10,761 bases of DNA. Origin: DAOUCP01 sp034432155. GTDB lineage: Bacteria > Chloroflexota > Anaerolineae > Epilineales > Epilineaceae. Below the pieces are notes generated by a model, which saw only the letters and a program-made list of their open reading frames with translations, was not told where the DNA came from and ran no database searches. Shown here one piece after another: positions 1 through 6,629 of the stretch (positions are counted from its first letter, which is position 1; each line of letters starts with the position of its first letter). Location: positions 1 through 10,761 of the forward strand of contig DAOUCP010000118.1 of the NCBI GenBank assembly GCA_034432155.1. Direction: 5' to 3'. Position numbers and translations under genes: made by a program.

Positions 1-348
1 CGAAGGCTGCCGTCGTAACCGGTTGCAGCCATCGGCGCCCCGCCGAAGCTCGAATCCGGGTCGAGGAGGAATCCGGACGTCCGCAAGCGTAGGTCATGAC
101 TTTCCACCCACCTATCCCCGACAGGCTCCTAGCACCGCCGCCGGGCGCCTCAAGGGCAAGCTCGCTCCGCTCGTCGCCTGCGGCGACCCTTGACCCGCCT
201 CGGCTGGGCGGTGCCATGGGCAAGCAGCGGTCCGCTACGCGTGCCTCGCTGTCCACCTCTTCCGCACTCGAGACGGTCGGCTTACAGTGTCTTGTGTCCA
301 AGCGCCGCTCCTTCTTCCGACGAGCCCGAAGGCTGGTCGGTCGAGCGG
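1..348. other. Unassigned left flank, 3' exon side of outer group II intron
   Basis: No convincing gene is seen on either strand. Short open frames are arginine/proline/serine-rich and have no ribosome site or recognisable motif. A minus-strand frame opening at an ATG at 97 runs off the left edge, and a plus-strand frame ending near 90 enters from it; either could be the end of a real gene, but too little is visible to decide. On the minus strand the 3' exon of the outer intron starts at 348. A hairpin lies at 317-340 (CCGAC-c-AGCC-UUCG-GGCU-c-GUCGG), eight bases downstream of the junction. It has no T-run, so it is not an obvious terminator. Confidence 0.5.
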
Positions 349-420
349 GTCGCGGTAGGGACGCCGGTTGCCCGGCGCCCCCGCACAGATCCCAGCGTGC
401 GGAACTACCGCACTGGGCTC
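349..420 (-). ncRNA. Outer intron domains V and VI
   Basis: Domain V (420-388, 33 nt) begins GAGCCCAG and ends CUGGGAUC. It has the AGC catalytic triad, an 8-bp lower helix, a CG bulge and a 5-bp upper helix (UGCGG/CCGCA) closed by UAGUU rather than a GNRA tetraloop. Domain VI follows as a GC-rich hairpin (GGGCGCCGG/CCGGCGUCC, loop GCAA). Its bulged adenosine in CUACCGC would be the branch point, and the intron ends at GAC (349). Domain V starts 10 nt after the maturase stop codon. Confidence 0.85.
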
Positions 421-430
421 TTGCCTTGGG

Positions 431-987
431 TCAAACGCAGAGCCGCTGGTTCGGGTACGGATGGTAGATGCGGGCGGTCGGGAGCCAGCGAGCCAAGTAC
501 ACGTTCAGCCGCTGCCACGAGATGCGACCACGCTGGCTGCGGCGTCCGAGCTGACGCCGCCATGCAAGGGTCACCTCGTAGCGGAAACTAGCCAACGCAC
601 GGTAATTGCCGGGCACCCCGTAGTAGCGGTAGTGCCCGACCAGCACCGCCCGCAGCCAGCGGCCCGTGTCGGCAACGGACCAGTGTCGCCGTCGCTGCAA
701 CGCGTCGCGGAGCGCCTTCAGTTTCCGCAGGCGTCGGCACCGCTCCGTGCGTCGGTACACCATGAACCGTCCCCGCCGAGTACGCCCACAGATGTGGGTG
801 AAACCGAGGAAGTGGAAGGTCTCGGGCTTCCCCAGAGACCGACGGCGCCGACTGGCGGTCGCGTAGCGGCCGAACTCGAGCAGGCGCGTCTTCTCGGATT
901 GCAGTTCGAGACCAAACTGCCCCAGCGGATTCGTCAGGGCGGCCTGGAACACCTGCGCATCGTCGCGGTACTGAAACCCCACAAGGA
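431..987 (-). pseudogene. ltrA: Outer intron RT/maturase, C-terminal half (thumb and maturase X domain)
   Basis: This is the 3' part of the outer reverse transcriptase. It starts just after the YADD box (LVGFQYRDDA) and continues through FGLELQSEKTRLLEFGRYA, KPETFHFLGFTHICG and the maturase region with VGHYRYYGVPGN and RRSQRGRISW, ending HPYPNQRLCV-stop. These are the standard blocks of LtrA-type proteins, and no HNH endonuclease domain follows. It has no start codon or ribosome site of its own: the apparent GTG at 1054 lies inside domain V of the nested intron. Its missing front half is at 2923-3847 on the same strand and in the same frame once 988-2922 is removed. I see no lesion in this half. 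Confidence 0.85.
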
Positions 988-1061
988 GGTGAGTAGCCGG
1001 GAGGAGTCTCGCCCCCCGGCTCTCGCAGAACCCGGCGTGAACGTCTCCGCTCACCGGGCTC
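988..1061 (-). ncRNA. Inner intron domains V and VI
   Basis: Domain V (1061-1028) is a textbook 34-mer: an 8-bp lower helix GAGCCCGG/CCGGGUUC with the AGC triad, a CG bulge, a 6-bp upper helix UGAGCG/CGUUCA and a GAGA (GNRA) loop. Domain VI follows the linker. GAG pairs with CUC and AGCCGGG with CCCGGCU, leaving a bulged A (at 994) as the likely branch point, six or seven nucleotides from the 3' end depending on whether the intron ends CAC (989) or CACC (988). The RT stop codon TGA (1053-1051) is embedded in domain V. Confidence 0.9.
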
Positions 1062-2327
1062 CCACTGTCCAGCCGTCAGGGCGCGCGCCCGCACGCCAGT
1101 GAGCAAACAGACACCGCTCACGTCGCGCCACACCCGCGAGCCACACTACCGCCCGCGTGCGGTGGCCGCGCAACCGTTTGTACTTCCGCATGGCCCAACG
1201 TACGAGGTAGTCGTTGATGCGCCGGAGGACGAGAAGCAACATGGACTTATAGAAGCGCCCATAGTAGTTGATCCACCCTTGCACGATCGGGTTGAACATT
1301 CGTGCTAGGTCCATGAGGGACTTGTCACTACGGCGGTGCATCCGCCACGAGCGGATCGCGCGCCCAACCTCCTTCTTGGCGGCATCGCTGACGGCCGGCG
1401 AGAAGTTCACGAAGTAGTGCCCGTGCCTGCTCTGCGACCGCCGCGGACGAAACGTGTACCCCAGAAAATCGAACGACTCATGCTCTCCCGAGCCCCGTCG
1501 GTCCGAGTCCTTGCAGTACACGATGCGGGTCTTTGCGGCATGCAGCTCCAGACCCACCTCCGCCATCCGTTGGGCTATCGCGCCCAGAACCCTCCGGGCC
1601 TGGGCCTCGCTCACGCAGTGCGCCACTGCATCATCCGCGTACCTCTCGAACGGGACACCCGGATACTCCCGGGTCATCCACAGGTCGAACGCGTAGTGCA
1701 GGAACAAGTTCGCCAACAGGGGTGAGATCGCTGACCCTTGCGGGGTCCCCCGATCTCGCCGCACGAGCGTGCCATCTCCGCGCTGGAGCGGCGCCTTCAG
1801 CCACCGCTCCACGTACAGCACCACCCACCGCAGCGCCGTATGCTTCGACACCGCCCGCAGGAGCAGGTCGTGGTCGATCGTGTCGAAGAACGAACGGATG
1901 TCAATATCGATCACCCAGTCGTATCTCCAACAACGCTTCCGGCATGCATCCACGGCGTCCAACGCCGATCGCCCCGGCCGATACCCATAGGAATCGCGGT
2001 GAAAGACGCGCTCCACCTCCGGTTCCAGGTACATGCGTACGACCGTCTGTGCGATCCTGTCAGCCACCGTGGGCACCCCTAACGTCCGCACTCCCTTGCC
2101 CCCTGCCTTCGGGATCTCCACCGCCCGGACGGCCGGCGGGAAGTAGCTTCCGGACGACATCCGGTTCCAGAGCTTGTACAGGTCCCCTTGAGGTTCCTCT
2201 CAAACTCCCCAAGCGACTCCCCGTCTACCCCGGCGGCTCCCTGATTGGCCTTTACCCTCTTGTAGGCGTCCCAGACAACCTGTTTGGAAATCGCAAACGG
2301 CTTCCCTTCTGACCTCGGCTCGATCAC
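1051..2327 (-). pseudogene. ltrA: Inner intron RT/maturase, disrupted by one frameshift
   Basis: This encodes a group II intron reverse transcriptase/maturase for splicing and mobility of the inner intron. Translation would start at GTG 2327, after a strong ribosome site GGGAGGAG at 2338-2331. The N-terminus (IEPRSEGKPFAISKQVVWDA, then GAAGVDGESL) is typical of the family. Near 2187 the frame shifts: ERNLKG leads into an unrelated frame, while DLYKLWNRMSSGSYFPP continues one frame over to 1051. Adding one G to the four-G run at 2184-2187 restores KGDLYKLWNRM and a 425-residue protein. Downstream all key blocks are intact: DIDIRSFFDTIDHD, RGTPQGSAISPLLAN, FERYADDAVAHC at about residues 227-238, SFDFLGYTFRPR, and the maturase block VQGWINYYGRFY. 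No HNH domain is present. The lesion could be real or a homopolymer error. Confidence 0.87.
2184..2187 (-). other. Frameshift point in inner RT gene (G run)
   Basis: The minus strand reads aag-ggg-acc here, with four Gs. Five Gs would give aag-ggg-gac-ctg-tac (KGDLY) and join both halves of the inner RT. The loss is one base in a homopolymer. Confidence 0.75.
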
Positions 2328-2922
2328 CGGCTCCTCCCGTCCTCCAACGGTTGACCACCAACCGAGCCCAGACAGCCCGTCCCCTTCGCTCCGCCCGCGT
2401 TACCGGGCTTCCTCGCCACGACGAGACGGTCCGCCCCTGTGCTCCGCATCGGTACTCCGCCTCTTGCAGATTCTGCTGCTTGAGGTCCTCCCTCTCGCGA
2501 CCTGCGGGTACCCACCCCGCACCCACCGTCGCAGTATCGGAGCCCAGGTTCCAACCTTCCGCACCAGGGCCTGAACCAGGCTCGCGCCACCTCTATGCCG
2601 GACACCGCCTGGGCAGTAAGCAGGTTTCCCCCAAGCTCCTCCCGAGGCAACGACTCAACCTCGGTTTTGGCGTCGTCCCTACGCTTTCGACACGTTCCCG
2701 GTGGTTCACGCATGTTCGCCTTCCTGGCTCTTACCTGACGCGCTGTAGCGCGCCTTTTGCCGCATCGCTCCCCACCACGGCTCTTAACCGCAGCAGCTTG
2801 CGGTGGTTTGAGACCTCCCCCTGCAGAGCGGTCTCGGAGGGCCTTCCTCCATCCCCAGTGCAGCACCGCATCGGACAGCAACCCCTTCTACATGGCTACC
2901 GCCTCCTGCGTTCGTGGCACAC
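2328..2922 (-). ncRNA. Inner intron 5' ribozyme region (domain I-III leader)
   Basis: This is the non-coding leader of the inner intron from GTGTG at 2922 to its RT start. It has no credible protein on either strand; the long plus-strand frame across it is the antisense of the RT halves. It contains strings I associate with this intron lineage, such as CATGCGTGAACCACCGG near 2693-2710 and AAGCCCGGTAACGCGGG near 2393-2409. A stem CTCG/CGAG at 2412-2425 is a possible EBS1 hairpin. UCGUCG (2424-2419) is complementary to CGACGA of the 5' exon, but offset two bases from the junction, so that assignment is weak. Confidence 0.7.
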
Positions 2923-3847
2923 AGTCGTCGGCGTAACGTACGACGATGACCTTGCCACACGCATGCCGACGCCGCCACCAGTCCACCCGCAGGTCGAAGA
3001 CGTAGCGCAAGTAGACGTTCGCCAACAGCGGCGACACACTGCCGCCCCGCGGCGTTCCGCTCTCACTCCACGTCTGGACCCCGTCGACCATCACGCCAGC
3101 CTGGAGCCATTTCTGGATCAGGCGCACGACGCGCCGGTCTCCGATCCGGTGCTCGAGGAGCTTCACCATCCATTCGTCGTCGATGGCGTCGAAGAACCCT
3201 CGGATGTCGGCATCGAGCACCCAGTTCACCTTCTTCGTCATCAGGCCCATCCGAAGCGCGTCCAGCGCCCTGTGCGCCCCGCGTCCCGGTCGGAACCCGT
3301 GCGAGAAGCCCGCGAAGTCCGTCTCATAGATGGCGTTCAGAACCCGCACCGTCGCTCGCTGGACGATCTTGTCCTCCAGCACAGACACGCCCAGAGGGCG
3401 CCGCCTGCCGTCCGGCTTCGGGATGTACACCCGTCATACGGCCTTCGCGCGGTCCGCTCCTCGCACCAAGCAGCTGGACAGGTCCTGGAGGTTGCGTTCC
3501 AGGTCCTGGCCGTAGTGCCGCCAAGTCTCGCCGTCGATCCCAGGCGCAGCACTCCGGGACAATTCCTGGTAGGCTACCCGCAAGTTGTCGACGTGGCAGA
3601 TGTGGTGGAAGAGCGCCGTGAACCTCAGCCGCTTATCCCGCGTCGCTGCTTCGCGTATCCGCTCCACGGCGCTTGGCATGCCCCCTAACCGGCTCTGCGT
3701 CCGGCACATGTCGCTCCGGAGCGGATTCCCCTTGGCCCGGCCGCTTCCCTCCACCCCCTCCGCCGACCCGGACTCCTCTGGCGTCGTGCCGTTGTTCGGA
3801 GCCTTCTTCGGTACGATCCGCCGCTCCGACTTCTCGTGCCCGTTCAT
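2888..3847 (-). pseudogene. ltrA: Outer intron RT/maturase, N-terminal half with in-frame stop
   Basis: This is the front part of the outer reverse transcriptase. It starts at ATG 3847 (MNGHEKSERR, weak AAGG site upstream). Recognisable blocks are AYQELSRSAAPGIDGETW, then after an in-frame TGA VYIPKPDGRRRPLG, FSHGFRPGRGAHRALD, DADIRGFFDAIDDEW and VRYADD at about residues 303-308. Two lesions are visible. TGA at 3434-3436 stands where the family has Arg before VYIPK (CGA to TGA). The conserved PQG box reads PRG at residue 267 (CGG at 3049-3047). True outer coding ends at 2923. Reading on into the nested intron gives YADDC plus nine unrelated residues, then a TAG at 2888. Spliced to 987-431 it would have 493 codons. 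No endonuclease domain is present. Confidence 0.87.
3434..3436 (-). other. Premature TGA in outer RT gene
   Basis: The minus strand reads gcg-aag-gcc-gta-TGA-cgg-gtg-tac-atc (AKAV-stop-RVYIPK). The same frame is open for 137 codons before it and for the whole palm domain after it, so it is a single nonsense change, most simply CGA to TGA. It is independent of the nested intron and would truncate the RT even after splicing. Confidence 0.85.
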
Positions 3848-4213
3848 CGTCGCCTTGCGTCTCGCGACTTCGCGACGCGGCCCGCCACATCACCTGCCAA
3901 CGGGCGGACACGAGATCTCCCGGGTTCCGTGAGAGGTGTTTCCGTGCCTGCCCGGGGTCTACGACCCCGGTGGGGCCGTTAGGGACTCGCCACAAACGCC
4001 CCGCCCGGCGTTGCCTTCCGTCGATCTGGACCACGTCGGCGCCCACGACATTCGGAAATCACGTGGCTCAATACCCGGCCCGCACGTACCGCTGTCAACG
4101 CTTCGCGCCAGGCCTCACAACCTGACGCGCATGACTCGCGGCCGGTGTGGCTGGCTAGGCCTTCACCGCACGGCTCTTGCATCCGCTGCACCTCTCCGGC
4201 TTTCCCGGCGCAC
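3848..4213 (-). ncRNA. Outer intron 5' ribozyme region (domain I leader)
   Basis: This is the non-coding leader between the GTGCG 5' end (4213) and the RT start. It includes strings typical of this intron lineage as I remember them, such as GAGCCGTGCGGTGAAGG (about 4180-4164) and GACGGAAGGCAACGCCGGG, just upstream of which the exon-binding sequence lies. Short open frames here have no protein-like features. Confidence 0.75.
4024..4029 (-). other. Candidate EBS1 of the outer intron
   Basis: The minus strand reads CCAGAU here, which pairs over 6 bp with AUCUGG (IBS1) at 4219-4214, immediately upstream of the proposed 5' splice site. Location inside the domain I leader and exact abutment on the GTGCG start support the boundary. 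A 6-bp match alone could be chance. Confidence 0.5.
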
Positions 4214-4235
4214 CCAGATTTTCCGGAACCGACAA

Positions 4236-4270
4236 CTAGCCCGCCCGCGGTATGCCGGTGGCCGGGCTAG
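4236..4270. repeat. Inverted repeat upstream of outer intron 5' end
   Basis: CTAGCCCG (4236-4243) and CGGGCTAG (4263-4270) form an 8-bp stem around a 19-nt loop, 23 bases outside the intron's 5' end. There is no T-run on either side, so I do not call it a terminator. It may be part of the target recognised by the intron. Confidence 0.45.
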
Positions 4271-4323
4271 CATGGGTCTGGCCGCCTCTTTGGCCGGGCC
4301 CGATTGCCCACAATCCAGCCCCC

Positions 4324-4632
4324 ATGCCGATTCGCGGCCCATATCTGGAGACGAACAACGCACTATGGGCGCGAATTGCGGACAATCTCCTGCTCATGGA
4401 GCCCACTACCGGCACGCTCACTAGCCGTGCGGCACATCACAGCTACCGCATCCTCTCGCCTGCCGAGGCAGAGCTGCTAGAAATGGACGATCCTTTCGTC
4501 GGCGTCTACGATCGGCTGACCACCTGGGTGCAAGAGCGAATTGTACGGGTCGTTCTCTTGACCAAGGGCCTCAACGTTGAGGCGGCGGCAGCGCTGGCCG
4601 ACGCCTACGTAGCGGCATCGCAAGCGCCGTAA
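4324..4632 (+). CDS. Small hypothetical protein, 102 aa
   Basis: I do not recognise a family. The frame has balanced composition and codons with many G/C third positions. The product is soluble-looking, with no signal peptide or membrane span, and has an acidic middle (ILSPAEAELLEMDDPFVGVY) followed by two likely amphipathic helices (RLTTWVQERIVRVVLL and VEAAAALADAYVAAS). The start is uncertain: ATG 4324 has no clear ribosome site, ATG 4252 is in frame but adds a Trp/Pro-rich stretch overlapping the palindrome, and ATG 4396 is a shorter option. It lies alone between the intron and a non-coding stretch. The chance that it is not a gene is real. Confidence 0.5.
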   Translation: MPIRGPYLETNNALWARIADNLLLMEPTTGTLTSRAAHHSYRILSPAEAELLEMDDPFVGVYDRLTTWVQERIVRVVLLTKGLNVEAAAALADAYVAASQAP

Positions 4633-5240
4633 GGGAGGGTCGCTCGCTACCGCGCGCCGCCGATTGCTTTCGTGAGCCGCACCACGCAGCCGATGGGGCG
4701 ACCGGCTTTCTGACGCGCGGAACCAGAGTACCGCCGCCCCTGGCGGCGGCGATGGAGACCTGCCGAGCCAGGTAGCGCGGCCTCCCGGCGGCGCAAGGCC
4801 CTTCAGTGACTGTTCTTCGAAAGCTGACCCCTCTCGCCCGCTCGAAGCGCGAAGCGGCGCCCTACCGTCGGTCAACGATGCCGTGAAAGAGGTCGGATCA
4901 TCGCCCGCAGTGCGGAATCTGGGTCAGGCACTCGGAAAAGGAGAGAGGCGCCCGGGCGCCTCTCTCGAGTCAGGAAGGAGTATGAGGGCGCGTGGCCGGC
5001 CGTTTCACACCGCTCCCCGGTTACCGTGAATGGGCCGGCGGTCGCATTGCGCCGATCTCTCAGGATTCAGTATAACGGAGCCACGGCCGCCCTGCTGGAC
5101 GAACCACTGACCAGGGTCTGACGCGGCCCTGACGGTTCGCTCCCAGAGGCACGACGGCCCGATTCGACCGCCCATGCCGGGGGCGGAATGGCGAACCGGG
5201 CATTCCGGGCTGCGGTCCTCGGCCTCCGGGGGAGAGGCAG
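4633..5240. other. Intergenic region between convergent genes
   Basis: No gene can be supported. Frames on both strands are low-quality, Arg/Pro/Gly-rich and lack ribosome sites. The stretch contains a CCGCCG/CGGCGG stem at 4731-4749 without a T-run, and a strong palindrome at 4941-4966 treated separately as a terminator. The segment 4967-5240 would be the 3' untranslated region of the minus-strand operon. I see no tRNA or recognisable riboswitch. Confidence 0.6.
4936..4966 (-). terminator. Probable intrinsic terminator of the minus-strand operon
   Basis: Positions 4941-4966 are a perfect 26-bp palindrome (arms GAGAGAGGCGCCC/GGGCGCCTCTCTC). On the minus strand it is followed by CTTTTCC (4940-4934), a modest U-tract. 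On the plus strand it is followed by GAGTCAGG, so it is better as a minus-strand terminator. It lies about 275 bp beyond the stop of the C39/TPR gene, leaving an unusually long 3' tail. Confidence 0.6.
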
Positions 5241-6629
5241 CTAGCGGCCTGTTGCGGCGGCGAGCGCGGCCACGGCCGGCGGATAGTCCGGATGCGCCGC
5301 CAGGGCCTGGCGCCAGGACCGGATGGCGCCCTCCGTATCGCCTCGGGCTTCCAGAGCTCGCCCCTGCCAGTACAGGGACTCCTCCAGGTTGCCGGCGCGC
5401 CGCAGATTCGCCTCTGCCAGGGCCAGCACATCCTCCCAGCGCCCGACAGCCGCGTAGGCCGCGAAGGCATCGAACTGGTACCACAGCATCCGCCACGGCA
5501 GGCCAAGGGCCCGCGCCCGATCGAATGCGCCCACCGCACCGGCGGCGTCACCGAGAGCCAGGAGGTCCGAACCCAGGTTATACCAGCCGAAGGCGTCGCC
5601 AGCGGCGGCCAGTTCGGCCTCGGCGCGGGCCGCGGCGGCGACGTACATGGCGGTGTGATCGGTATCCGAACCCAGGATGGCAGCCACGGCCGACGCTCGC
5701 GGCTCGTCGTAGATCACCAGGTAGACGCGCTGGAACACGCGCCACAGTCGGTCGAACTCCTCGTACGGCACGGCCCTCCGCGGGCCGTCGTAGGAATCCA
5801 TGGTGATGAGCTCGCGAGCCGGGTGGTCGAAGCCGATGACCACGCGGTAGTGACCCATTTCGTCGTTCGGATGGGGTACGAACCACGTTTCCGCAATCAC
5901 GGGCAGGCCGACCGCCACCAGGGCGCGAAGTCGCTCCACGCTGCCGTTGATGCGCACCGTGGCCGTGAGATTCCGGGAGCGCACATACGCTGCCAGCTCG
6001 CTGGGACTTACATTCTTGTCATCGGGATCGGGCTTCAGAAAGCGCGCCGCGGCGGCCTGACCTTCGCTCGCCCCAAAGGCACTGAGCGCCATGCTCACCG
6101 TGGCCGGTCCGCAGTTGTTCCATGTCTGGTACTCATGGCGCAGGCCGGTGATTTCGTGGCGAGGCGGCAACGCGGCGCTGGTCAACGTCGCGGCGGCCGT
6201 TCGCCCAAACACGGGTGACGACTGGCTCGGAGGGATGGCCGTCTGCGCAGCCACGGGCGACGGCTGGCTCGGCGGGATGGCCGCTTGCGCAGCCACGGGC
6301 GACGACTGGTTGCTAGCGGTGGCAACGGCCGCGGCAGGACGGGCCGCGACAACGGTAGCTGCCCCGGAGCGGACGTTCGCTGCGGTGGCCAGCATGCCAG
6401 GGCTGGCCGGATCCTGGCTCGCTGCGGTTGGCAACACGTCGGGTCTGGCCTGGTCGCCGAGCAGGCGGGCACGCAGAAGATAGGGTGCTGCTTGGACGCG
6501 GGCTGGGAGATGCGGATAGGCGGCTCGCCAGGCGGCACGGCGGCTGGTCGGCCATGCCAGTCCAGACAGCACGAGCACAACCGCCAGCGTGGCCAGCCCA
6601 TGGCGAAGGGTTGGCCGTCTTAGCGGCAT
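5241..6629 (-). CDS. Membrane-anchored C39-like cysteine peptidase with TPR repeats
   Basis: 462 aa. A basic N-terminus is followed by one hydrophobic span (about residues 10-27, HGLATLAVVLVLSGLAW), suggesting a signal anchor with the rest outside the membrane. Next comes an Ala/Pro/Ser-rich linker with a 14-residue repeat (about 107-140). The C39-like papain fold has a Gln and catalytic Cys in YQTWNNCGPATVSMAL (Q168, C173), His in MGHYRVVIGFD (H260) and Asp in TMDSYDG (D278). The C-terminal third is helical with TPR-type units such as GWYNLGSDLLALGDAAGAV and SLYWQGRALEARGDTEGAI. ATG 6629 overlaps the upstream stop by 10 nt and is chosen over longer in-frame extensions because these run through that gene and are Arg/Pro-rich. 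The substrate is unknown. Bacteriocin-leader processing is unlikely because no ABC transporter is fused or adjacent. Confidence 0.88.
   Translation of the reverse strand: MPLRRPTLRHGLATLAVVLVLSGLAWPTSRRAAWRAAYPHLPARVQAAPYLLRARLLGDQARPDVLPTAASQDPASPGMLATAANVRSGAATVVAARPAAAVATASNQSSPVAAQAAIPPSQPSPVAAQTAIPPSQSSPVFGRTAAATLTSAALPPRHEITGLRHEYQTWNNCGPATVSMALSAFGASEGQAAAARFLKPDPDDKNVSPSELAAYVRSRNLTATVRINGSVERLRALVAVGLPVIAETWFVPHPNDEMGHYRVVIGFDHPARELITMDSYDGPRRAVPYEEFDRLWRVFQRVYLVIYDEPRASAVAAILGSDTDHTAMYVAAAARAEAELAAAGDAFGWYNLGSDLLALGDAAGAVGAFDRARALGLPWRMLWYQFDAFAAYAAVGRWEDVLALAEANLRRAGNLEESLYWQGRALEARGDTEGAIRSWRQALAAHPDYPPAVAALAAATGR
6211..6309 (-). repeat. 42-bp tandem repeat in the C39 protein linker
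   Basis: Two full copies and one partial copy of a 42-bp unit (starts at 6211, 6253 and 6295) encode the 14-residue unit SSPVAAQAAIPPSQ. Copies differ by a few bases. The period is in frame, so copy-number change would only alter the spacer between the membrane anchor and the peptidase domain. Confidence 0.8.

Larger units (their letters stand above)
988..2922 (-). mobile_element. Inner group II intron, inserted in the YADD codons of the outer RT gene
   Basis: This is a complete group II intron of about 1935 bp in the same orientation as its host. The 5' end is GTGTG at 2922-2918. A 595-nt structured leader precedes an RT/maturase frame with a GTG start at 2327. The RT stop falls inside domain V (1061-1028), and domain VI ends at 989 or 988. 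Excising 2922-988 restores the outer frame as gac-gac-t|tc-ctt-gtg, giving YADD-FLVGFQ as expected for the family. Excising 2920-989 also keeps frame but gives YADD-CLLVGFQ, with one extra residue. I prefer the former because of the GUGUG start and the restored protein. The inner RT sequence is clearly different from the outer one, so this is invasion by another lineage, not a duplication. Confidence 0.9.
349..4213 (-). mobile_element. Outer group II intron, interrupted by a second group II intron
   Basis: This is a retroelement read on the minus strand. Its 5' end is GTGCGCC at 4213-4207, matching the group II GUGYG consensus. A long non-coding leader (4213-3848) corresponds to domain I and neighbours. 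An RT/maturase frame of LtrA type follows (3847 onward). The element finishes with domain V (420-388) and a domain VI hairpin ending ...CTACCGCGAC at 349, with a bulged A eight nucleotides from the end. It is 3865 bp long, or about 1930 bp once the nested intron at 988-2922 is removed, a usual size for an ORF-bearing bacterial intron. IBS1 AUCUGG (4219-4214) can pair with CCAGAU inside the leader. The exons are not within any gene I can recognise. The RT carries a stop codon, so the copy is probably not autonomous. Confidence 0.88.

Noticed and set aside
45..64. CTCGAATCCGGGT resembling a tRNA T-loop
   Set aside because: The T-stem does not pair and no acceptor, D or anticodon arms can be built around it.
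317..340. Hairpin considered as an integron attC site or a terminator
   Set aside because: There are no attC core boxes or integrase nearby, and no T-run on either strand.
1051..1054. GTG as a true start for the downstream RT fragment
   Set aside because: It lies inside domain V of the inner intron. The coding similarity begins only after 987, so the fragment is an exon of the outer RT, not a separate gene.
368..1102. Long plus-strand open frame (244 codons)
   Set aside because: It is antisense to the outer RT C-terminal half and the inner domain V region, has Pro/Arg/Ala-rich low-quality composition and no ribosome site.
2351..3688. Very long plus-strand open frame (445 codons)
   Set aside because: It lies antisense across the inner intron leader and the outer RT palm domain. 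Its reading is explained by GC-rich shadow coding, while the minus strand encodes recognised RT blocks.
4754..4764. GGAGACCTGCC resembling part of the cobalamin riboswitch B12 box
   Set aside because: The other conserved blocks of that riboswitch are not seen around it, and no cobalamin gene follows. An 11-base match is likely chance.
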